Assembly: GCA_030539115.1 (NCBI GenBank)
Contig: JAUNSR010000001.1
Coordinates: 109,830-173,829 of the forward strand
DNA from: Bacteroidales bacterium
Lineage (GTDB): Bacteria > Bacteroidota > Bacteroidia > Bacteroidales > JAUNSR01
Direction: 5' to 3'
Length of the DNA stretch: 64,000 nt
Shown piece after piece: positions 27,890-37,739 of this stretch. The notes beneath the pieces were generated by a model, which did not search any database, was not told the DNA's origin, and saw only the letters and a list, made by a program, of their open reading frames with translations. Each line of letters begins with the position of its first letter. Positions within the stretch are counted from its first letter, which is position 1. The position numbers were made by a program, and so were the translations under genes.

Positions 27890-28826
27890 TTTTAATTAAA
27901 TGTTTATAGTGCCGTTAAAAAATTTGACAACCTTAAAGTTAAGAATAAAATTATTACGATATTCCTCTTTATTGCAAGACTATATATTTTAATCAATTTT
28001 AATTATCCGCTTTTCATCAATTGTTTAAAAGTCTGCAATCCAACAGACATCTGCGCCTTTTGAATTAATATGGATATCATTTTTAACAACTGTATATATA
28101 TTCAATACTACAATTTCCTTTTAAAATATTTCATACTGACATTTTTGAGAACAAAATTTCGGAAACGAATATTTTTATTCAAACACAAATTAATATTTCA
28201 TATTAAAAAAACGGATGAAAATTAACTGCATTTCTAAATTTTGACATTAATAAAATATTTTTTTGCCAAGAAATTAATTTACTATTGATTTTCAATCATT
28301 TACAAATCATAATAAAGTTTTTTTAATCAAAAAGAAAAATTTTACCATCAAAAAATTCATTTTGATTCGGAAAAATGATTTTTTAATCGGTCTTTTTTAA
28401 ATTTTGACCGTCGATTTGTAAGAATCATGGATGAAAATTGTTCAAATTGACGGTCAAAATTTGAGTTTTGAAAATTGATATTGAAAAAAGGATTGTATTT
28501 TTTGGATAATATTTGAATGACAGCAATTTAAAAATATTGCAAAGACTAAAAAAAGCAATTAATATAAATAAATATATATCTTAAGGCAGCAAACCTTTGG
28601 AGCACTCAAATAAACTGTTTTGTCATGCACTTATTTTGCATAGTCAATAATTAGACGTACTTAGTATAAAACATTTACATATACCGAGATACTAAATTAC
28701 AAAAAATATTTCAAATGCAATAATATTTACGCCTTAAAATCAAATATTTGAATCACAAGACGGAATAATTACCAAATAAAAAATTTAAATAAGATTCCAA
28801 TCTCTATGTTTTATTGAAATTATTTA
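27890..28826. other. Long AT-rich intergenic region upstream of the B12 locus
   Basis: About 940 bp between the RsiV-like gene (minus) and the promoter of the cobalamin operon. It contains homopolymer-rich sequence and no plausible gene. The segment 28288-28464 shares a dispersed motif with the gap at 55127-56005 (listed separately). The rest shows nothing I can name. Confidence 0.55.
28288..28464. repeat. Dispersed intergenic element with GACGGTCAAAATTTGA hairpin
   Basis: Two landmarks are shared with 55448-55620. First, a 20-base block ending TTTACAAAT (28288-28307) is identical to 55448-55467. Second, GACGGTCAAAATTTGA (28449-28464) follows, with an inverted partner AAATTTTGACCGTCGA at 28399-28414. 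The partner and 28447-28462 pair at 15 of 16 positions, giving a hairpin with a 32-base loop. Distance from the first landmark to the first GAC-containing motif is about 110 bp at both sites. Confidence 0.6.
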
Positions 28827-28834
28827 TACTTTTG
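28827..28834 (+). promoter_or_regulatory. Candidate -7 box of the B12 operon
   Basis: TACTTTTG fits the Bacteroidetes -7 consensus TAnnTTTG and sits immediately before the riboswitch aptamer, so transcription would start at about its 5' edge. A clear -33 TTG at the usual spacing is not seen (nearest is 28814-28816, too close), so the call rests on the -7 box and position. Confidence 0.5.
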
Positions 28835-28839
28835 CAACG

Positions 28840-29043
28840 CAATGGTGCAAAACTATCTTTCCGATAGATTTGCTTAAAAGGGAATTCGGTGTGAGTCCGA
28901 AACTGTCCCGCAGCTGTAAGTTTCTTAAAAAAGAGATGATCTACTCCTTTGCCACTGGGTAAAACCGGGAAGGCTTCATCATCTGAAACAAGTCAGAAGA
29001 CCTGCCGTTGAATTTATTTTTCACCCCCTCTCGAGGAAAGAGG
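28840..29043 (+). ncRNA. Cobalamin riboswitch
   Basis: The aptamer shows the conserved cobalamin-riboswitch blocks in order: AAAAGGGAATTCGGTG (about 28876-28891), GAAACTGTCCCGCAGCTGTAAG (about 28899-28920), GCCACTGG (28951-28958), ACCGGGAAGGC (28964-28974) and the B12 box AGTCAGAAGACCTGCC (28991-29006). The B12 box has AGAAGACC where GGAGACC is commoner. A short hairpin CCTCT/AGAGG (29027-29043) between aptamer and the btuB start may be the expression platform acting on translation initiation; no transcription terminator is seen there. Binding of adenosylcobalamin would be expected to shut off the btuB-led operon. Confidence 0.95.
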
Positions 29044-29057
29044 CTGAGATTAATTTT

Positions 29058-31058
29058 ATGGACAATCAATTTTTTAAGGGCTTAGTTTTAGCTTGCAGCA
29101 TTTTTTTCAACGCCAATTATTCTGTCTCATATTCACAGAAAGCAGACACTGTGCGCATATACGAACTTCAATCCATTGAAGTTAAAGGCAAGAAAACGCC
29201 ATCAAATGTTCTAAGCGGATCTCCTATACAAAAAATTGATATTTCTCAGCTTGAAAATTTAGGTTCAAACCAAATAAGCGATGCCGTAAAGAGATTTTCA
29301 GGCATAACTGTCAAAGATTACGGAGGTATTGGCGGCCTAAAAACTGTAAGCATTAGGAGTATGGGGGCAGAACATACTGCCGTAAGCTATGATGGAATAG
29401 CTGTGAGCGATTGTCAATCAGGACAAATAGATATATCAAGATTTTCTTTGGATAATATCTCGGAGATAACGCTTAATATCGGACAAAGCGACAATATTTT
29501 TCAGTCGGCAAAAATGATTGCTTCGGCAGGAGCTTTAAATATTGACACCTATAATCCTGATTACACCAATCAAAAAAGAGCATTTTTAAAAGCAAATCTG
29601 CATACAGGCTCTTTTGGTCTTATAAATCCATCTTTGGGTGTTGATTATGCTTTATCGGAAAAAACTTCATTTGGGGGGAATTTAAATTATTTGAAAGCTG
29701 ACGGTTTTTATCCTTTTAAAATTAATATAGGACAAAAGGAAATAGAGGGAAAAAGGATAAACAGCGATATTGAATCGCTGAGAGGTGAGCTGAATTTTAT
29801 TTATAAACCCTCGCAAAAGCAAAGGGTTAAGCTTAAGACCTACTACTATAATTCAGAAAGAGGTTTGCCAGGTGTAATAATTGTCGACAACTCTTATTCC
29901 GCAGAACGACTTTTTGACAAAAACTTTTTTGCTCAGCTGCAATATGAAAACAATATTTCCAAAAACTTCAAAATAAAGGGTGCTGCCAAATGGAACTACT
30001 CATCAAACAAAGATTATAACGACCAGTCGTCAGGCATTACTGTCGATAGGTTCAGGCAAAGAGAAAGTTATGCCACCATATCAGGGATGTATGATTTTCT
30101 TAATGGGCTGTCGCTTTCACTTAGTCAGGACTTCTCTTACAATGATTTGTTTACAACTATCAGAAATTGCCAGTTTCCTGAGCGTTATACAGTTCTTTCC
30201 GCATTGTCTTGTCAATACAAAAACAATAGGCTGACAGTCACAGGTTCTTTATTGAATACATTTATAACAGAAAATGTAAAAAGCGGAGAAAAGGCTGATG
30301 ACAGAAAAAAGCTCTCTCCAGCTCTAAGCCTGAGTTATAGAGTTTTTGAAGAGATTCCATTGAGAATACGTCTTTCCTATAAAGATATTTTTAGAACACC
30401 CACTTTCAACGATATGTACTATTTGTTGATAGGCAACTCAGGTCTTAAACCTGAAAAGACGAAACAAATAAATTTGGGCCTTACTTATGGAAATGAGAAT
30501 ATCTTTTTTTTAAACTCACTGATTGCAACAATAGATATTTATTACAACAGAGTTGATGACAAGATAATCGCATTGCCTACCATGTTTATCTGGAAAATGA
30601 TGAATGCCGATAAAGTTGAAACATTAGGTGCAGATATAAATATAAATGCTGAAAAAAGAATAAGTAAGCATTTAAATCTATCATTGGCATCTGCCTATAG
30701 TTATATAAAGGCAGAAAATATTTCTGACAGGAACTCAAAATTGTGGAGAAATCAAATTCCTTACACCCCCAAACATTCGGGAAATACAGCTTTCAATATA
30801 GAAACCGAATGGATAACATTTAATTACAATGTTAATTATTCATCAATAAGATATTCTCTTCCACAAAACGACAGGGACTGCAGAATAGATGGTTATGCTG
30901 ATCAGAACATCTCCTTAAGCAAAAAATTTTCTATTGGAAAGAGTAAGTTAAACATTGCTGCTCAGATCGCCAACATAGGAGGTAAAAACTTTGAGATAAT
31001 AAAGAATTATCCTATGGCGGGAAGGAATTTTAAAATCTCTTTGAATTACACTTATTAA
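29058..31058 (+). CDS. btuB: BtuB-like TonB-dependent corrinoid receptor
   Basis: A 666-residue outer-membrane receptor with a signal peptide (about 1-27), a plug domain (about 45-160) and a 22-strand barrel ending in aromatic NYTY. The plug carries QISDAVKRFSGITVKDYGGIGGLKTVSIRSMG, typical of the BtuB/ligand-gated porin plug, and the residues DTVRIYELQSIEV before it are in the place of a TonB box. The specific assignment to corrinoids rests on context: it is the first gene behind a B12 riboswitch and is followed by a BtuG-type lipoprotein and the cobamide-assembly genes. In gut Bacteroides, BtuB works with BtuG to capture B12 from the surroundings. Confidence 0.93.
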   Translation: MDNQFFKGLVLACSIFFNANYSVSYSQKADTVRIYELQSIEVKGKKTPSNVLSGSPIQKIDISQLENLGSNQISDAVKRFSGITVKDYGGIGGLKTVSIRSMGAEHTAVSYDGIAVSDCQSGQIDISRFSLDNISEITLNIGQSDNIFQSAKMIASAGALNIDTYNPDYTNQKRAFLKANLHTGSFGLINPSLGVDYALSEKTSFGGNLNYLKADGFYPFKINIGQKEIEGKRINSDIESLRGELNFIYKPSQKQRVKLKTYYYNSERGLPGVIIVDNSYSAERLFDKNFFAQLQYENNISKNFKIKGAAKWNYSSNKDYNDQSSGITVDRFRQRESYATISGMYDFLNGLSLSLSQDFSYNDLFTTIRNCQFPERYTVLSALSCQYKNNRLTVTGSLLNTFITENVKSGEKADDRKKLSPALSLSYRVFEEIPLRIRLSYKDIFRTPTFNDMYYLLIGNSGLKPEKTKQINLGLTYGNENIFFLNSLIATIDIYYNRVDDKIIALPTMFIWKMMNADKVETLGADININAEKRISKHLNLSLASAYSYIKAENISDRNSKLWRNQIPYTPKHSGNTAFNIETEWITFNYNVNYSSIRYSLPQNDRDCRIDGYADQNISLSKKFSIGKSKLNIAAQIANIGGKNFEIIKNYPMAGRNFKISLNYTY

Positions 31059-31084
31059 GGATATATAAATTTATAAAAACAAAA

Positions 31085-32155
31085 ATGACAATGAAAAAAC
31101 TATTTTACAAAAGTTTCATTCTAATGGGATTGACATTAGGATTTGTTGGCTGCAACGAAGATGATGAGCCAGATATGCCGGAAGTTGTTGTTGCAGATGG
31201 AGTGTTTGTTGCAAATGCAGGAAATTCATCTTTAAGCAATGCATCTCTAAGCTATTATGATATAGACACAAAACAGGTAACCAATAATCTCTTTGCCGCA
31301 AAAAATCCGGGCGAAGAGCTTGGAAGCTTAGCTAACGACATGATTATTTACGGCTCAAAAATTTATGTGGTGGTTTCAAATTCTTCCAAGATTGAAGTGC
31401 TTGACATGACAGGAAAAAGAATAAAAAATGTAGCTGTCTTAAATGAGGATGACTCAAAACCTGCTCAACCACGCTTTATTACCTCTTATAAAGGAAATGT
31501 TTATTTCACAGCCTATGATGGATATGTAAGAAAAATGGACACCACTTCTCTTTCCATATCTTCAAGAGTAGAGGTTGGAGCTTATCCTGAGGCATTGACA
31601 GTTGCATCAAACAAGCTTTATGTCAACAACTCAGGTTATGGAAAAGGCACAAATGTTTCTGTAATAAACCTTGATACTTTTAAAGAGGAGACAAAGATTG
31701 AGGTTGGTCTTAATCCATATAATATGTCTTTGACTGCGTCTGATGGCAATGTTTATATTGTAACAATGGGTAATTATTATGACATTTTATCTGAAATGAA
31801 AAAGATTGATGTCAAGACAAATCAAGTTACAACAATTTGCAATGCATCGATGATAGCAAACAACGGTAATACAATGTATGTTTATTATTCTGTTTGGGGA
31901 GGTGAAAGCTGGTTTAAAACCTATGATTTAAGCACTAATACTCTTTCCTCTTCTGAGTTTGTTTCAGCTTCACAATTTACTTATGTAAATTCTATTAATA
32001 TAAATCCTATTAACGGCGATGTATATCTTGGCGATGTTCCGAAAAGCAGCAAAGGAAATATGTACATTTTTGATTCAAAAGGTTCTCAGTTAAATATGTT
32101 TGAAGTAGGATATTATCCCGGTAAATGTTGCTTCACCGGAAAAACTACTAAATAA
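31085..32155 (+). CDS. btuG: BtuG-like surface beta-propeller lipoprotein
   Basis: A 356-residue lipoprotein (lipobox LGFVGC, Cys about 23) made of repeated beta-propeller blades. Successive blades show the pattern of a short strand followed by Y-V-N/D motifs, such as KIYVVVSNSSKIEVLD, GNVYFTAYDGYVRKMD, KLYVNNSGYG and GNVYIVTMGNYY. In Bacteroides thetaiotaomicron, BtuG is a surface propeller that binds B12 with very high affinity and passes it to BtuB; gene order here (directly after btuB, 26-base gap) is the same. Two possible starts exist, at 31085 and at the methionine two codons later. An intrinsic terminator follows, so btuB-btuG can form a separate transcript from the biosynthetic genes. 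Confidence 0.87.
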   Translation: MTMKKLFYKSFILMGLTLGFVGCNEDDEPDMPEVVVADGVFVANAGNSSLSNASLSYYDIDTKQVTNNLFAAKNPGEELGSLANDMIIYGSKIYVVVSNSSKIEVLDMTGKRIKNVAVLNEDDSKPAQPRFITSYKGNVYFTAYDGYVRKMDTTSLSISSRVEVGAYPEALTVASNKLYVNNSGYGKGTNVSVINLDTFKEETKIEVGLNPYNMSLTASDGNVYIVTMGNYYDILSEMKKIDVKTNQVTTICNASMIANNGNTMYVYYSVWGGESWFKTYDLSTNTLSSSEFVSASQFTYVNSININPINGDVYLGDVPKSSKGNMYIFDSKGSQLNMFEVGYYPGKCCFTGKTTK

Positions 32156-32185
32156 TATAGATTATCTTTACACTGCCTTGTATAG

Positions 32186-32220
32186 CTTAAAGGGGAGAAT
32201 ATCCCCTTTAAGTTTTTTTT
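32186..32220 (+). terminator. Intrinsic terminator between btuG and cobQ
   Basis: CTTAAAGGGG (32186-32195) pairs perfectly with CCCCTTTAAG (32203-32212) and is followed by eight Ts. It divides the B12 locus into an uptake unit and an assembly unit, unless read-through is frequent. No second riboswitch is visible before cobQ. Confidence 0.92.
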
Positions 32221-32250
32221 GTTTAATATGATTTTTACCTATATAGATTT

Positions 32251-33744
32251 ATGAGATTAAGACCTATTATGTTTGCTGGGACGGGAAGTGATGTCGGAAA
32301 AAGCATTATTGCTGCCGGATTCTGCCGTATATTCAAACAAGACGGATATAAGCCCGCACCTTTTAAAGCTCAAAACATGGCTTTAAACTCTTTTGCTACT
32401 CCTGAAGGGTTGGAAATTGGGAGAGCTCAGGCAACACAGGCTGAAGCAGCGGGAATAGAATGCTGCACAGACATGAATCCATTGCTTTTGAAGCCATCGA
32501 CAGACTTAAACTCCCAGGTAATACTGAACGGTAAATCAATTGGCAACCAAAGTGCCTGGCAATATTTCAGAAAAGAGGGAAGAGAATTTCTTAGAGAGGA
32601 GGTTTGCAAAGCTTTTGACAGACTTTCTAAAAGATTCAATCCGATTGTTATGGAGGGTGCAGGCAGTATTGCTGAAATAAATCTTAAATCTATTGATATA
32701 GTTAATATGTCTATGGCAGAACATGCCAATGCTAAAATTATTCTTGTGGCGGATATAGACAAAGGTGGTGTGATAGCATCAATATATGGCACAATCATGC
32801 TTCTTGAAGAAAAAGAGAGAGAAAGAATAGCGGGTGTCATTATTAACAAGTTTAGAGGCGATGTGAGACTTTTTGAGGATGGAAAGAAGATTATAGAGGA
32901 GAAATGCGGCATTCCTGTCTTGGGAATTGTTCCTTATTTTAATAATATTTTTATTGAAGAGGAGGATTCTGTGATATTGGAGAAGAAAAATTCAATTGCA
33001 TCATCCAATAAAATAAATATTGCAGTCATTCTTTTAAAGCATCTTTCAAACTTCACTGACTTTCAGGCATTGGAACAGGATGAGAGAATAAATCTTTTTT
33101 ACACCAAAGACAATAAAGAGATTGAGAAAGCTGATATTATAATTATACCGGGTACAAAAAATACTATCTCTGATTTGAAATTTCTAAGAGAAAATGGAAT
33201 TGCTCATACAATTATCAAATCATATAAAGAGGGAAAAACAATTATTGGCATTTGCGGTGGCTATCAGATTATGGGAAATGAAGTATGCGACCCTAATGGA
33301 ATCGAGGGTGATGACCAATTCCTTCCGGGACTCTCTCTTTTGCCGATAAAAACTATAATGAATAATGATAAGTGCACACGACAAGTGAAATTCAAGTTTC
33401 TTGATTGCAAAGATGAGTGTACAGGCTATGAGATTCATAATGGAAATAGCGAAATAATAGACAAACAATTCTTTGATAATCATAAGGTTTCAAACTTTGC
33501 CATAATAAACGGAAAGGAATTGGATGGATGTTTTTTAAATTCAAGGTGTATGGGAACATATATTCATGGAATCCTTGACAATAAGGCATTTATAGATTAT
33601 TTGCTTTCTCCATTTAAAGAAAGAATTAATAATGATGTAAGTTTTGATTATTCAAAATTCAAGCAGGAGCAATATGATAAACTTGCGTTGCTATTGAGAA
33701 ATAATATTGATATTGAGAAAATCTATAAAATAATAGGCTTATGA
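32251..33744 (+). CDS. cobQ: Cobyric acid synthase
   Basis: A 497-residue glutamine-dependent amidotransferase that amidates four side chains of adenosylcobyrinic a,c-diamide to give adenosylcobyric acid. The N-terminal ATPase domain starts PIMFAGTGSDVGKSIIAAGFC (P-loop variant at about 9-19) and contains KPAPFKAQNMALNS and the Mg-binding VMEGAGSIAEINL region. The C-terminal class I GATase-like domain has the nucleophile in IGICGGYQIMG and the histidine in YIHGILDN. Length matches the family. It is the only corrin-ring enzyme in the locus, so the cell presumably salvages incomplete corrinoids. The stop overlaps the start of the next gene (ATGA). Confidence 0.96.
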   Translation: MRLRPIMFAGTGSDVGKSIIAAGFCRIFKQDGYKPAPFKAQNMALNSFATPEGLEIGRAQATQAEAAGIECCTDMNPLLLKPSTDLNSQVILNGKSIGNQSAWQYFRKEGREFLREEVCKAFDRLSKRFNPIVMEGAGSIAEINLKSIDIVNMSMAEHANAKIILVADIDKGGVIASIYGTIMLLEEKERERIAGVIINKFRGDVRLFEDGKKIIEEKCGIPVLGIVPYFNNIFIEEEDSVILEKKNSIASSNKINIAVILLKHLSNFTDFQALEQDERINLFYTKDNKEIEKADIIIIPGTKNTISDLKFLRENGIAHTIIKSYKEGKTIIGICGGYQIMGNEVCDPNGIEGDDQFLPGLSLLPIKTIMNNDKCTRQVKFKFLDCKDECTGYEIHNGNSEIIDKQFFDNHKVSNFAIINGKELDGCFLNSRCMGTYIHGILDNKAFIDYLLSPFKERINNDVSFDYSKFKQEQYDKLALLLRNNIDIEKIYKIIGL

Positions 33745-34883
33745 TTTTTGGTCATGGTGACGATTCATATCTTTACGGCAACAATATAAAAGCCAATTTC
33801 AGTTCCAACTGTTTCTTTGAGATTGACAATAAAGGGCTTATCAATCATTTAAAGGCTAATATTGAAAGTCTTATTTCATCATATCCTCATCCTCAGGGAA
33901 AGGAGATGATGGAAACATTGGGTGAATTTCATTCCATTGAGACAAATAGGATCTCTATTTTCAATGGGGCTACTGAGGCTATATATACTGTGGCTAATCT
34001 TTTCAAAGATAAAAGCAGTCTTATCCTCTGCCCTACTTTTAGTGAATATGAAAGTGCTTGCAAAATTTTTAATCATACAATAGATAAGTCCAATCTTGTG
34101 AGTTTTATCAAGGAATCCGGATATGCTTTTGACAATTATGCATTAAATTCTTACAAGTCAAATTCAAAAGATGGGGAAAAATCGGAATATGCTTATAATG
34201 ATGAGAAAAAATATATAAACAGCAATTGTAAAATTATTGATGAAATCGATGTTGTATGGCTTTGTAATCCAAACAACCCCACCGGAACGGTTTTTCCTAT
34301 TGAATTATTAAAAAAAATCATATACTGCAACAGCGATAAGTTTTTCATCATTGACCAATCATATTGGATGTTTACAACAAAAGAGGTACTTGATGTAAAA
34401 AATTCTTTTACAAATGTGATTATTATCAATTCATTGACGAAAGAGTTTTGCATTCCCGGATTAAGGCTTGGATATATTACATCATGTAAGGAGTTGATTG
34501 AAAAAATTGATAATCTTAAAATGCCATGGACCGTAAATGCCATTGCCATTGAAGCCGGAAAATATCTTCTCAATCATAATATAGAGATTAAGGAGAAGCT
34601 GATTAATCTTATCAATGAACGAAACAGAGTAATCAAAGAGATATCAAAAATTGATGGTTTTGAATGTTTTGATTCTGACACTCATTTCTTTCTTTGCAAA
34701 AGCGAAAAAATAAAAGTGGAGGAATTGAAGAATATTTTGGCAAATAAATATGGCATATTAATTAGAAATGCCGAGAATTTTGGCGAAAATTGCAAAAGTA
34801 TGTTTAGGATAGCTGTTCTTGATGAAGAAAAAAATTCTATGCTTATTGAAGCAATCAATGAAATAGCAGCAACATTCAAATAA
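33741..34883 (+). CDS. cobD: L-threonine-O-3-phosphate decarboxylase (CobD-type)
   Basis: A 380-residue PLP-dependent fold-type I enzyme that makes (R)-1-amino-2-propanol phosphate, the linker for the nucleotide loop of cobamides. The start MIFGHGDDSYLYGN matches the GHGGD...G opening of CobD proteins. VVWLCNPNNPTG (about 169-180) is the substrate and cofactor loop, FIIDQSYWMF contains the PLP-contacting aspartate, and INSLTKEFCIPGLRLGY holds the Schiff-base lysine and the arginine of the IPGLR motif. A polar insert (about 131-160, rich in Ser, Lys and Tyr) is longer than I would expect. The gene overlaps cobQ by 4 bases, showing translational coupling. Confidence 0.92.
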   Translation: MIFGHGDDSYLYGNNIKANFSSNCFFEIDNKGLINHLKANIESLISSYPHPQGKEMMETLGEFHSIETNRISIFNGATEAIYTVANLFKDKSSLILCPTFSEYESACKIFNHTIDKSNLVSFIKESGYAFDNYALNSYKSNSKDGEKSEYAYNDEKKYINSNCKIIDEIDVVWLCNPNNPTGTVFPIELLKKIIYCNSDKFFIIDQSYWMFTTKEVLDVKNSFTNVIIINSLTKEFCIPGLRLGYITSCKELIEKIDNLKMPWTVNAIAIEAGKYLLNHNIEIKEKLINLINERNRVIKEISKIDGFECFDSDTHFFLCKSEKIKVEELKNILANKYGILIRNAENFGENCKSMFRIAVLDEEKNSMLIEAINEIAATFK

Positions 34884-34901
34884 CTCATTAATAATAATTA
34901 T

Positions 34902-35837
34902 ATGGACCATATATATTATATACTTATTCCTTTGCTGGTCGGATGGTTTGCAGACTCTCTTTTGGGAGATCCCTCTTTTTTGCCTCATCCAATCGTAGGA
35001 TTTGGGAAAATAATCTCTTTGGGGGAAAAACGGCTGAATAATGGTAATGACAGAGTTTGTAAAGGTGCATTTTTTGCTGTTTCATTAATAGCATTAACCT
35101 TTTATTTATGCTATGAACTTATAAAATTTGCAGATTCTCTTGAGCCTCTTCTTGCAATAATTATTTCAACCATATTGGTCTTTTACTGCCTTGCGGGAAG
35201 GACTTTAAGGAAAGAGGTAAAAAATGTGTTCGAGGCGTCAAACGAGAGTATTTCAAAGGCAAGGAAACAAGTTTCAAGAATCGTTGGCAGGGATACATCA
35301 GAGCTCTCAATCGACAACATAAGAAGAGCCGCCTTGGAGACTTTGGCTGAGAATCTAAGCGATGGAGTTATTGCTCCATTGTTTTATTTTGCTGTTCTTG
35401 GTGTGCCCGGCATGGTTGCCTACAAGATGATCAATACACTTGATTCTATGATTGGTTATAAAAATGACCGTTATTATTATTTTGGCAGATGGGCTGCAAG
35501 AATAGATGATATTGCCAATTATATTCCGGCAAGAATAACTGCTTTTCTAATTGTTTTGGCTCAGGGCATTCCTGAAGGAAGTCTCAAATTCGTGAAAAAG
35601 TATGGCACAAAACATTCGAGCCCTAATTCAGGCTATCCTGAAGCTGCTTTGGCTTCAATTCTTGACTGCAGATTCGGTGGACCTAACAAATATTTCGGCA
35701 GAGAGGTTGAAAAACCTTTTATTGGCACTAATGAAAGAGAAATTACAATGGATGACATGAAACTATCAATTGCAATAAATGAAAAAGCCGAGATTATTAT
35801 GGTGATTGCAGTGCTTGTTGTAAGAATAATTATTTAA
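34902..35837 (+). CDS. cbiB: Adenosylcobinamide-phosphate synthase CbiB
   Basis: A 311-residue integral membrane enzyme that attaches aminopropanol (phosphate) to cobyric acid to form cobinamide (phosphate). Hallmarks are GWFADSLLGDPSFLPHPIVGFGK (about 13-35), the stretch GRDTSELSIDNIRRAALETLAENLSDGVIAPLFY (about 128-161), the NTLDSMIGYKNDRYYYFG block, and the C-terminal PNSGYPEAALASILDCRFGG. Around five membrane segments. It lies 18 bases after the decarboxylase gene that supplies its substrate. Named CobD in Pseudomonas nomenclature. Confidence 0.95.
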   Translation: MDHIYYILIPLLVGWFADSLLGDPSFLPHPIVGFGKIISLGEKRLNNGNDRVCKGAFFAVSLIALTFYLCYELIKFADSLEPLLAIIISTILVFYCLAGRTLRKEVKNVFEASNESISKARKQVSRIVGRDTSELSIDNIRRAALETLAENLSDGVIAPLFYFAVLGVPGMVAYKMINTLDSMIGYKNDRYYYFGRWAARIDDIANYIPARITAFLIVLAQGIPEGSLKFVKKYGTKHSSPNSGYPEAALASILDCRFGGPNKYFGREVEKPFIGTNEREITMDDMKLSIAINEKAEIIMVIAVLVVRIII

Positions 35838-35927
35838 AGTTCTGTTTGTTTTGGTATTTGCTATGACTTTATCTGTCAAAAGAATAAAGTTAATTACATC
35901 GCAAATGAAAAACCGGTATATTAAAAA

Positions 35928-37085
35928 ATGAGTATAAAAATGATAAATACAATTTTAACCAATCACAAAAGCTTAGTGAAAAGACTGATTTATATTTCGA
36001 TATTAATTTTTTTCGGGTGCAGTGGATTAAAAAAAGATAAGGGTGATAATTCTTTTATTGAGATAAAATATGCAAAAGGTTTTACAATAGAAAAGTTTGA
36101 TGACTATATAAAAGTCGAACTCCGCAATCCATGGGATACATTAAGGACTCTGCAAACTTATATTCTTGTTAATAATGATTCATCAATGCCGGGCGATATT
36201 CCTTCAGGGACTTTGATAAGAGTGCCTATCAAAAGTGTTGTAGCAACCGCATCCACTCAATGTGCCACTCTTGATGAGCTTGGTGTAATTGACAGGGTTA
36301 AAGGTGTTTGTGAGCCAAGATATATAGATATCGATTATATAAAAAAAGGAATTATCAAGGGCGAAATTTCAGATCTTGGAGAAGCAAGCGCGCCAGATGT
36401 TGAGAAGCTTATTGAACTTGAACCGGAAGGGATCATGACCTCCCCTTTTCAAAATGTTGGCTATGGCAGAATGGGCAAAACAGGTATTCCAATTATAGAA
36501 TGTGCAGATTATATGGAGTCATCCCCTCTTGGCAGAGCCGAATGGATTAAACTGCACGGCTTATTGTTTGGCAAGGAGAGACAGGCTGATTCAATTTTTA
36601 ATGAAACTGAGAAACTTTATAATGAAATAAAAGAGAAAACTTCACATATTGCCAATAGACCCACTCTGATCACTGAACATAAAACAGGACCAAGTTGGTA
36701 TATTGCGGGTGGGAAAAGTTATATTGCATCTCTTTACAAGGATGCAGGGGCTCATTACCTTTGGGAAGATACAGAGAAGGCAGGTTCTATGCCTTTGTCT
36801 TATGAAGAGGTTTTTGAAAAGGGTTCTGAGGCAGATTTCTGGCTTATAAAATACAATGCGACGATGCCTTTGACATACTCTGCTCTAAAGGATGAAATTC
36901 CATTAAATGCTAAATTCAAAGCTTGGAAAGAGAAAAATATTTATACCTGCAATACCGGCGAAGTAACTTATTATGAGGAGATGCCTCTTCATCCCGACAG
37001 ACTTCTTAAGGATTTGGCTTTTATTTTTCATCCGGAACTTTTCCCTGGATATAAACCAAGGTATTTCTTTAAAATGGAAGATTGA
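35928..37085 (+). CDS. BtuF-like corrinoid-binding lipoprotein of an ABC importer
   Basis: A 385-residue lipoprotein. The signal region runs to the lipobox FFGCS at about residue 30; a second start four codons in is possible. The body is a cluster A-2 periplasmic binding protein (PF01497 fold): VVATASTQCATLDELGVIDRVKGV, then DLGEASAPDVEKLIELEPEGIMTSPF, a long linking helix, and the second lobe ending HPDRLLKDLAFIFHPELFPG. Homologues bind iron-siderophores, haem or B12. Placement between cbiB and cobU argues for a corrinoid ligand. The permease and ATPase (BtuC, BtuD) that should accompany it are not in this window. Confidence 0.85.
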   Translation: MSIKMINTILTNHKSLVKRLIYISILIFFGCSGLKKDKGDNSFIEIKYAKGFTIEKFDDYIKVELRNPWDTLRTLQTYILVNNDSSMPGDIPSGTLIRVPIKSVVATASTQCATLDELGVIDRVKGVCEPRYIDIDYIKKGIIKGEISDLGEASAPDVEKLIELEPEGIMTSPFQNVGYGRMGKTGIPIIECADYMESSPLGRAEWIKLHGLLFGKERQADSIFNETEKLYNEIKEKTSHIANRPTLITEHKTGPSWYIAGGKSYIASLYKDAGAHYLWEDTEKAGSMPLSYEEVFEKGSEADFWLIKYNATMPLTYSALKDEIPLNAKFKAWKEKNIYTCNTGEVTYYEEMPLHPDRLLKDLAFIFHPELFPGYKPRYFFKMED

Positions 37086-37142
37086 TTTTTATTAAAAATT
37101 ATATCTACTTTTATTACTTGATAATATTATTCTTTCAATAAA

Positions 37143-37649
37143 ATGAGTATAACATTAGTTACAGGAGGACAGCGTTCGGGGAAAAGCACCTATGCCATGA
37201 ATCTTGCTAAATCTCTTGCTGAGAAACCTGTATATTTGGCAACTTCAAGATGCTGGGACGAGGAGTATAAAAAAAGAATCGACCGTCACAAAGCCCAAAG
37301 AGAAAGCGGATGGATTAATATTGAAGAGGAGCTTTACCTTAGCAATTGTGATGTGAAAGGAAAAGTCGTGGTGATTGATTGTGTTACTCTATGGTGCACA
37401 AATTTCTTTTTTGATAACAAAAGCGATGTTGATTTATCATTGAAACTTTTAAAAGATGAATTTGACAAGACAGCCGCAATTGAAGCAGACTTTATTTTTG
37501 TAACAAATGAGATTGGAATGGGTGGAGTGTCTGACAATCTTATTCAAAGAAAATTTACCGATCTTCAGGGGTGGATTAATCAATATATTGCTTCCAAAGC
37601 CGATCATGTAGTTATGATGGTCTGCGGAATACCTTTAAAAGTGAAATGA
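37143..37649 (+). CDS. cobU: Adenosylcobinamide kinase / GTP:adenosylcobinamide-phosphate guanylyltransferase
   Basis: A 168-residue bifunctional enzyme that phosphorylates adenosylcobinamide and then transfers GMP to give adenosyl-GDP-cobinamide. The P-loop VTGGQRSGKSTYA is at about 6-18. RIDRHKAQRESGWINIEE contains the histidine that becomes guanylylated. VVVIDCVTLWCTN and FVTNEIGMGGVS are further CobU motifs. It is slightly short (typical 170-185) but complete at both ends. It is followed after 90 bases by cobT, and the three enzymes cobU, cobT and cobS complete the nucleotide loop. Confidence 0.95.
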   Translation: MSITLVTGGQRSGKSTYAMNLAKSLAEKPVYLATSRCWDEEYKKRIDRHKAQRESGWINIEEELYLSNCDVKGKVVVIDCVTLWCTNFFFDNKSDVDLSLKLLKDEFDKTAAIEADFIFVTNEIGMGGVSDNLIQRKFTDLQGWINQYIASKADHVVMMVCGIPLKVK

Positions 37650-37739
37650 AGAATAAGCAGGCCCAATTATTTACTTTTTCATTTATACTTTTTAAAAGGA
37701 TAAATCATTATGCTTTAAAAATAAAAATAAAAACACATT

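Noticed and set aside
35819-35900. Echo of the cbiB end (AAGAATAATTATTTAA versus AAGAATAAAGTTAATTA)
   Set aside because: The shift is 58 bp and matches are mostly A/T runs.
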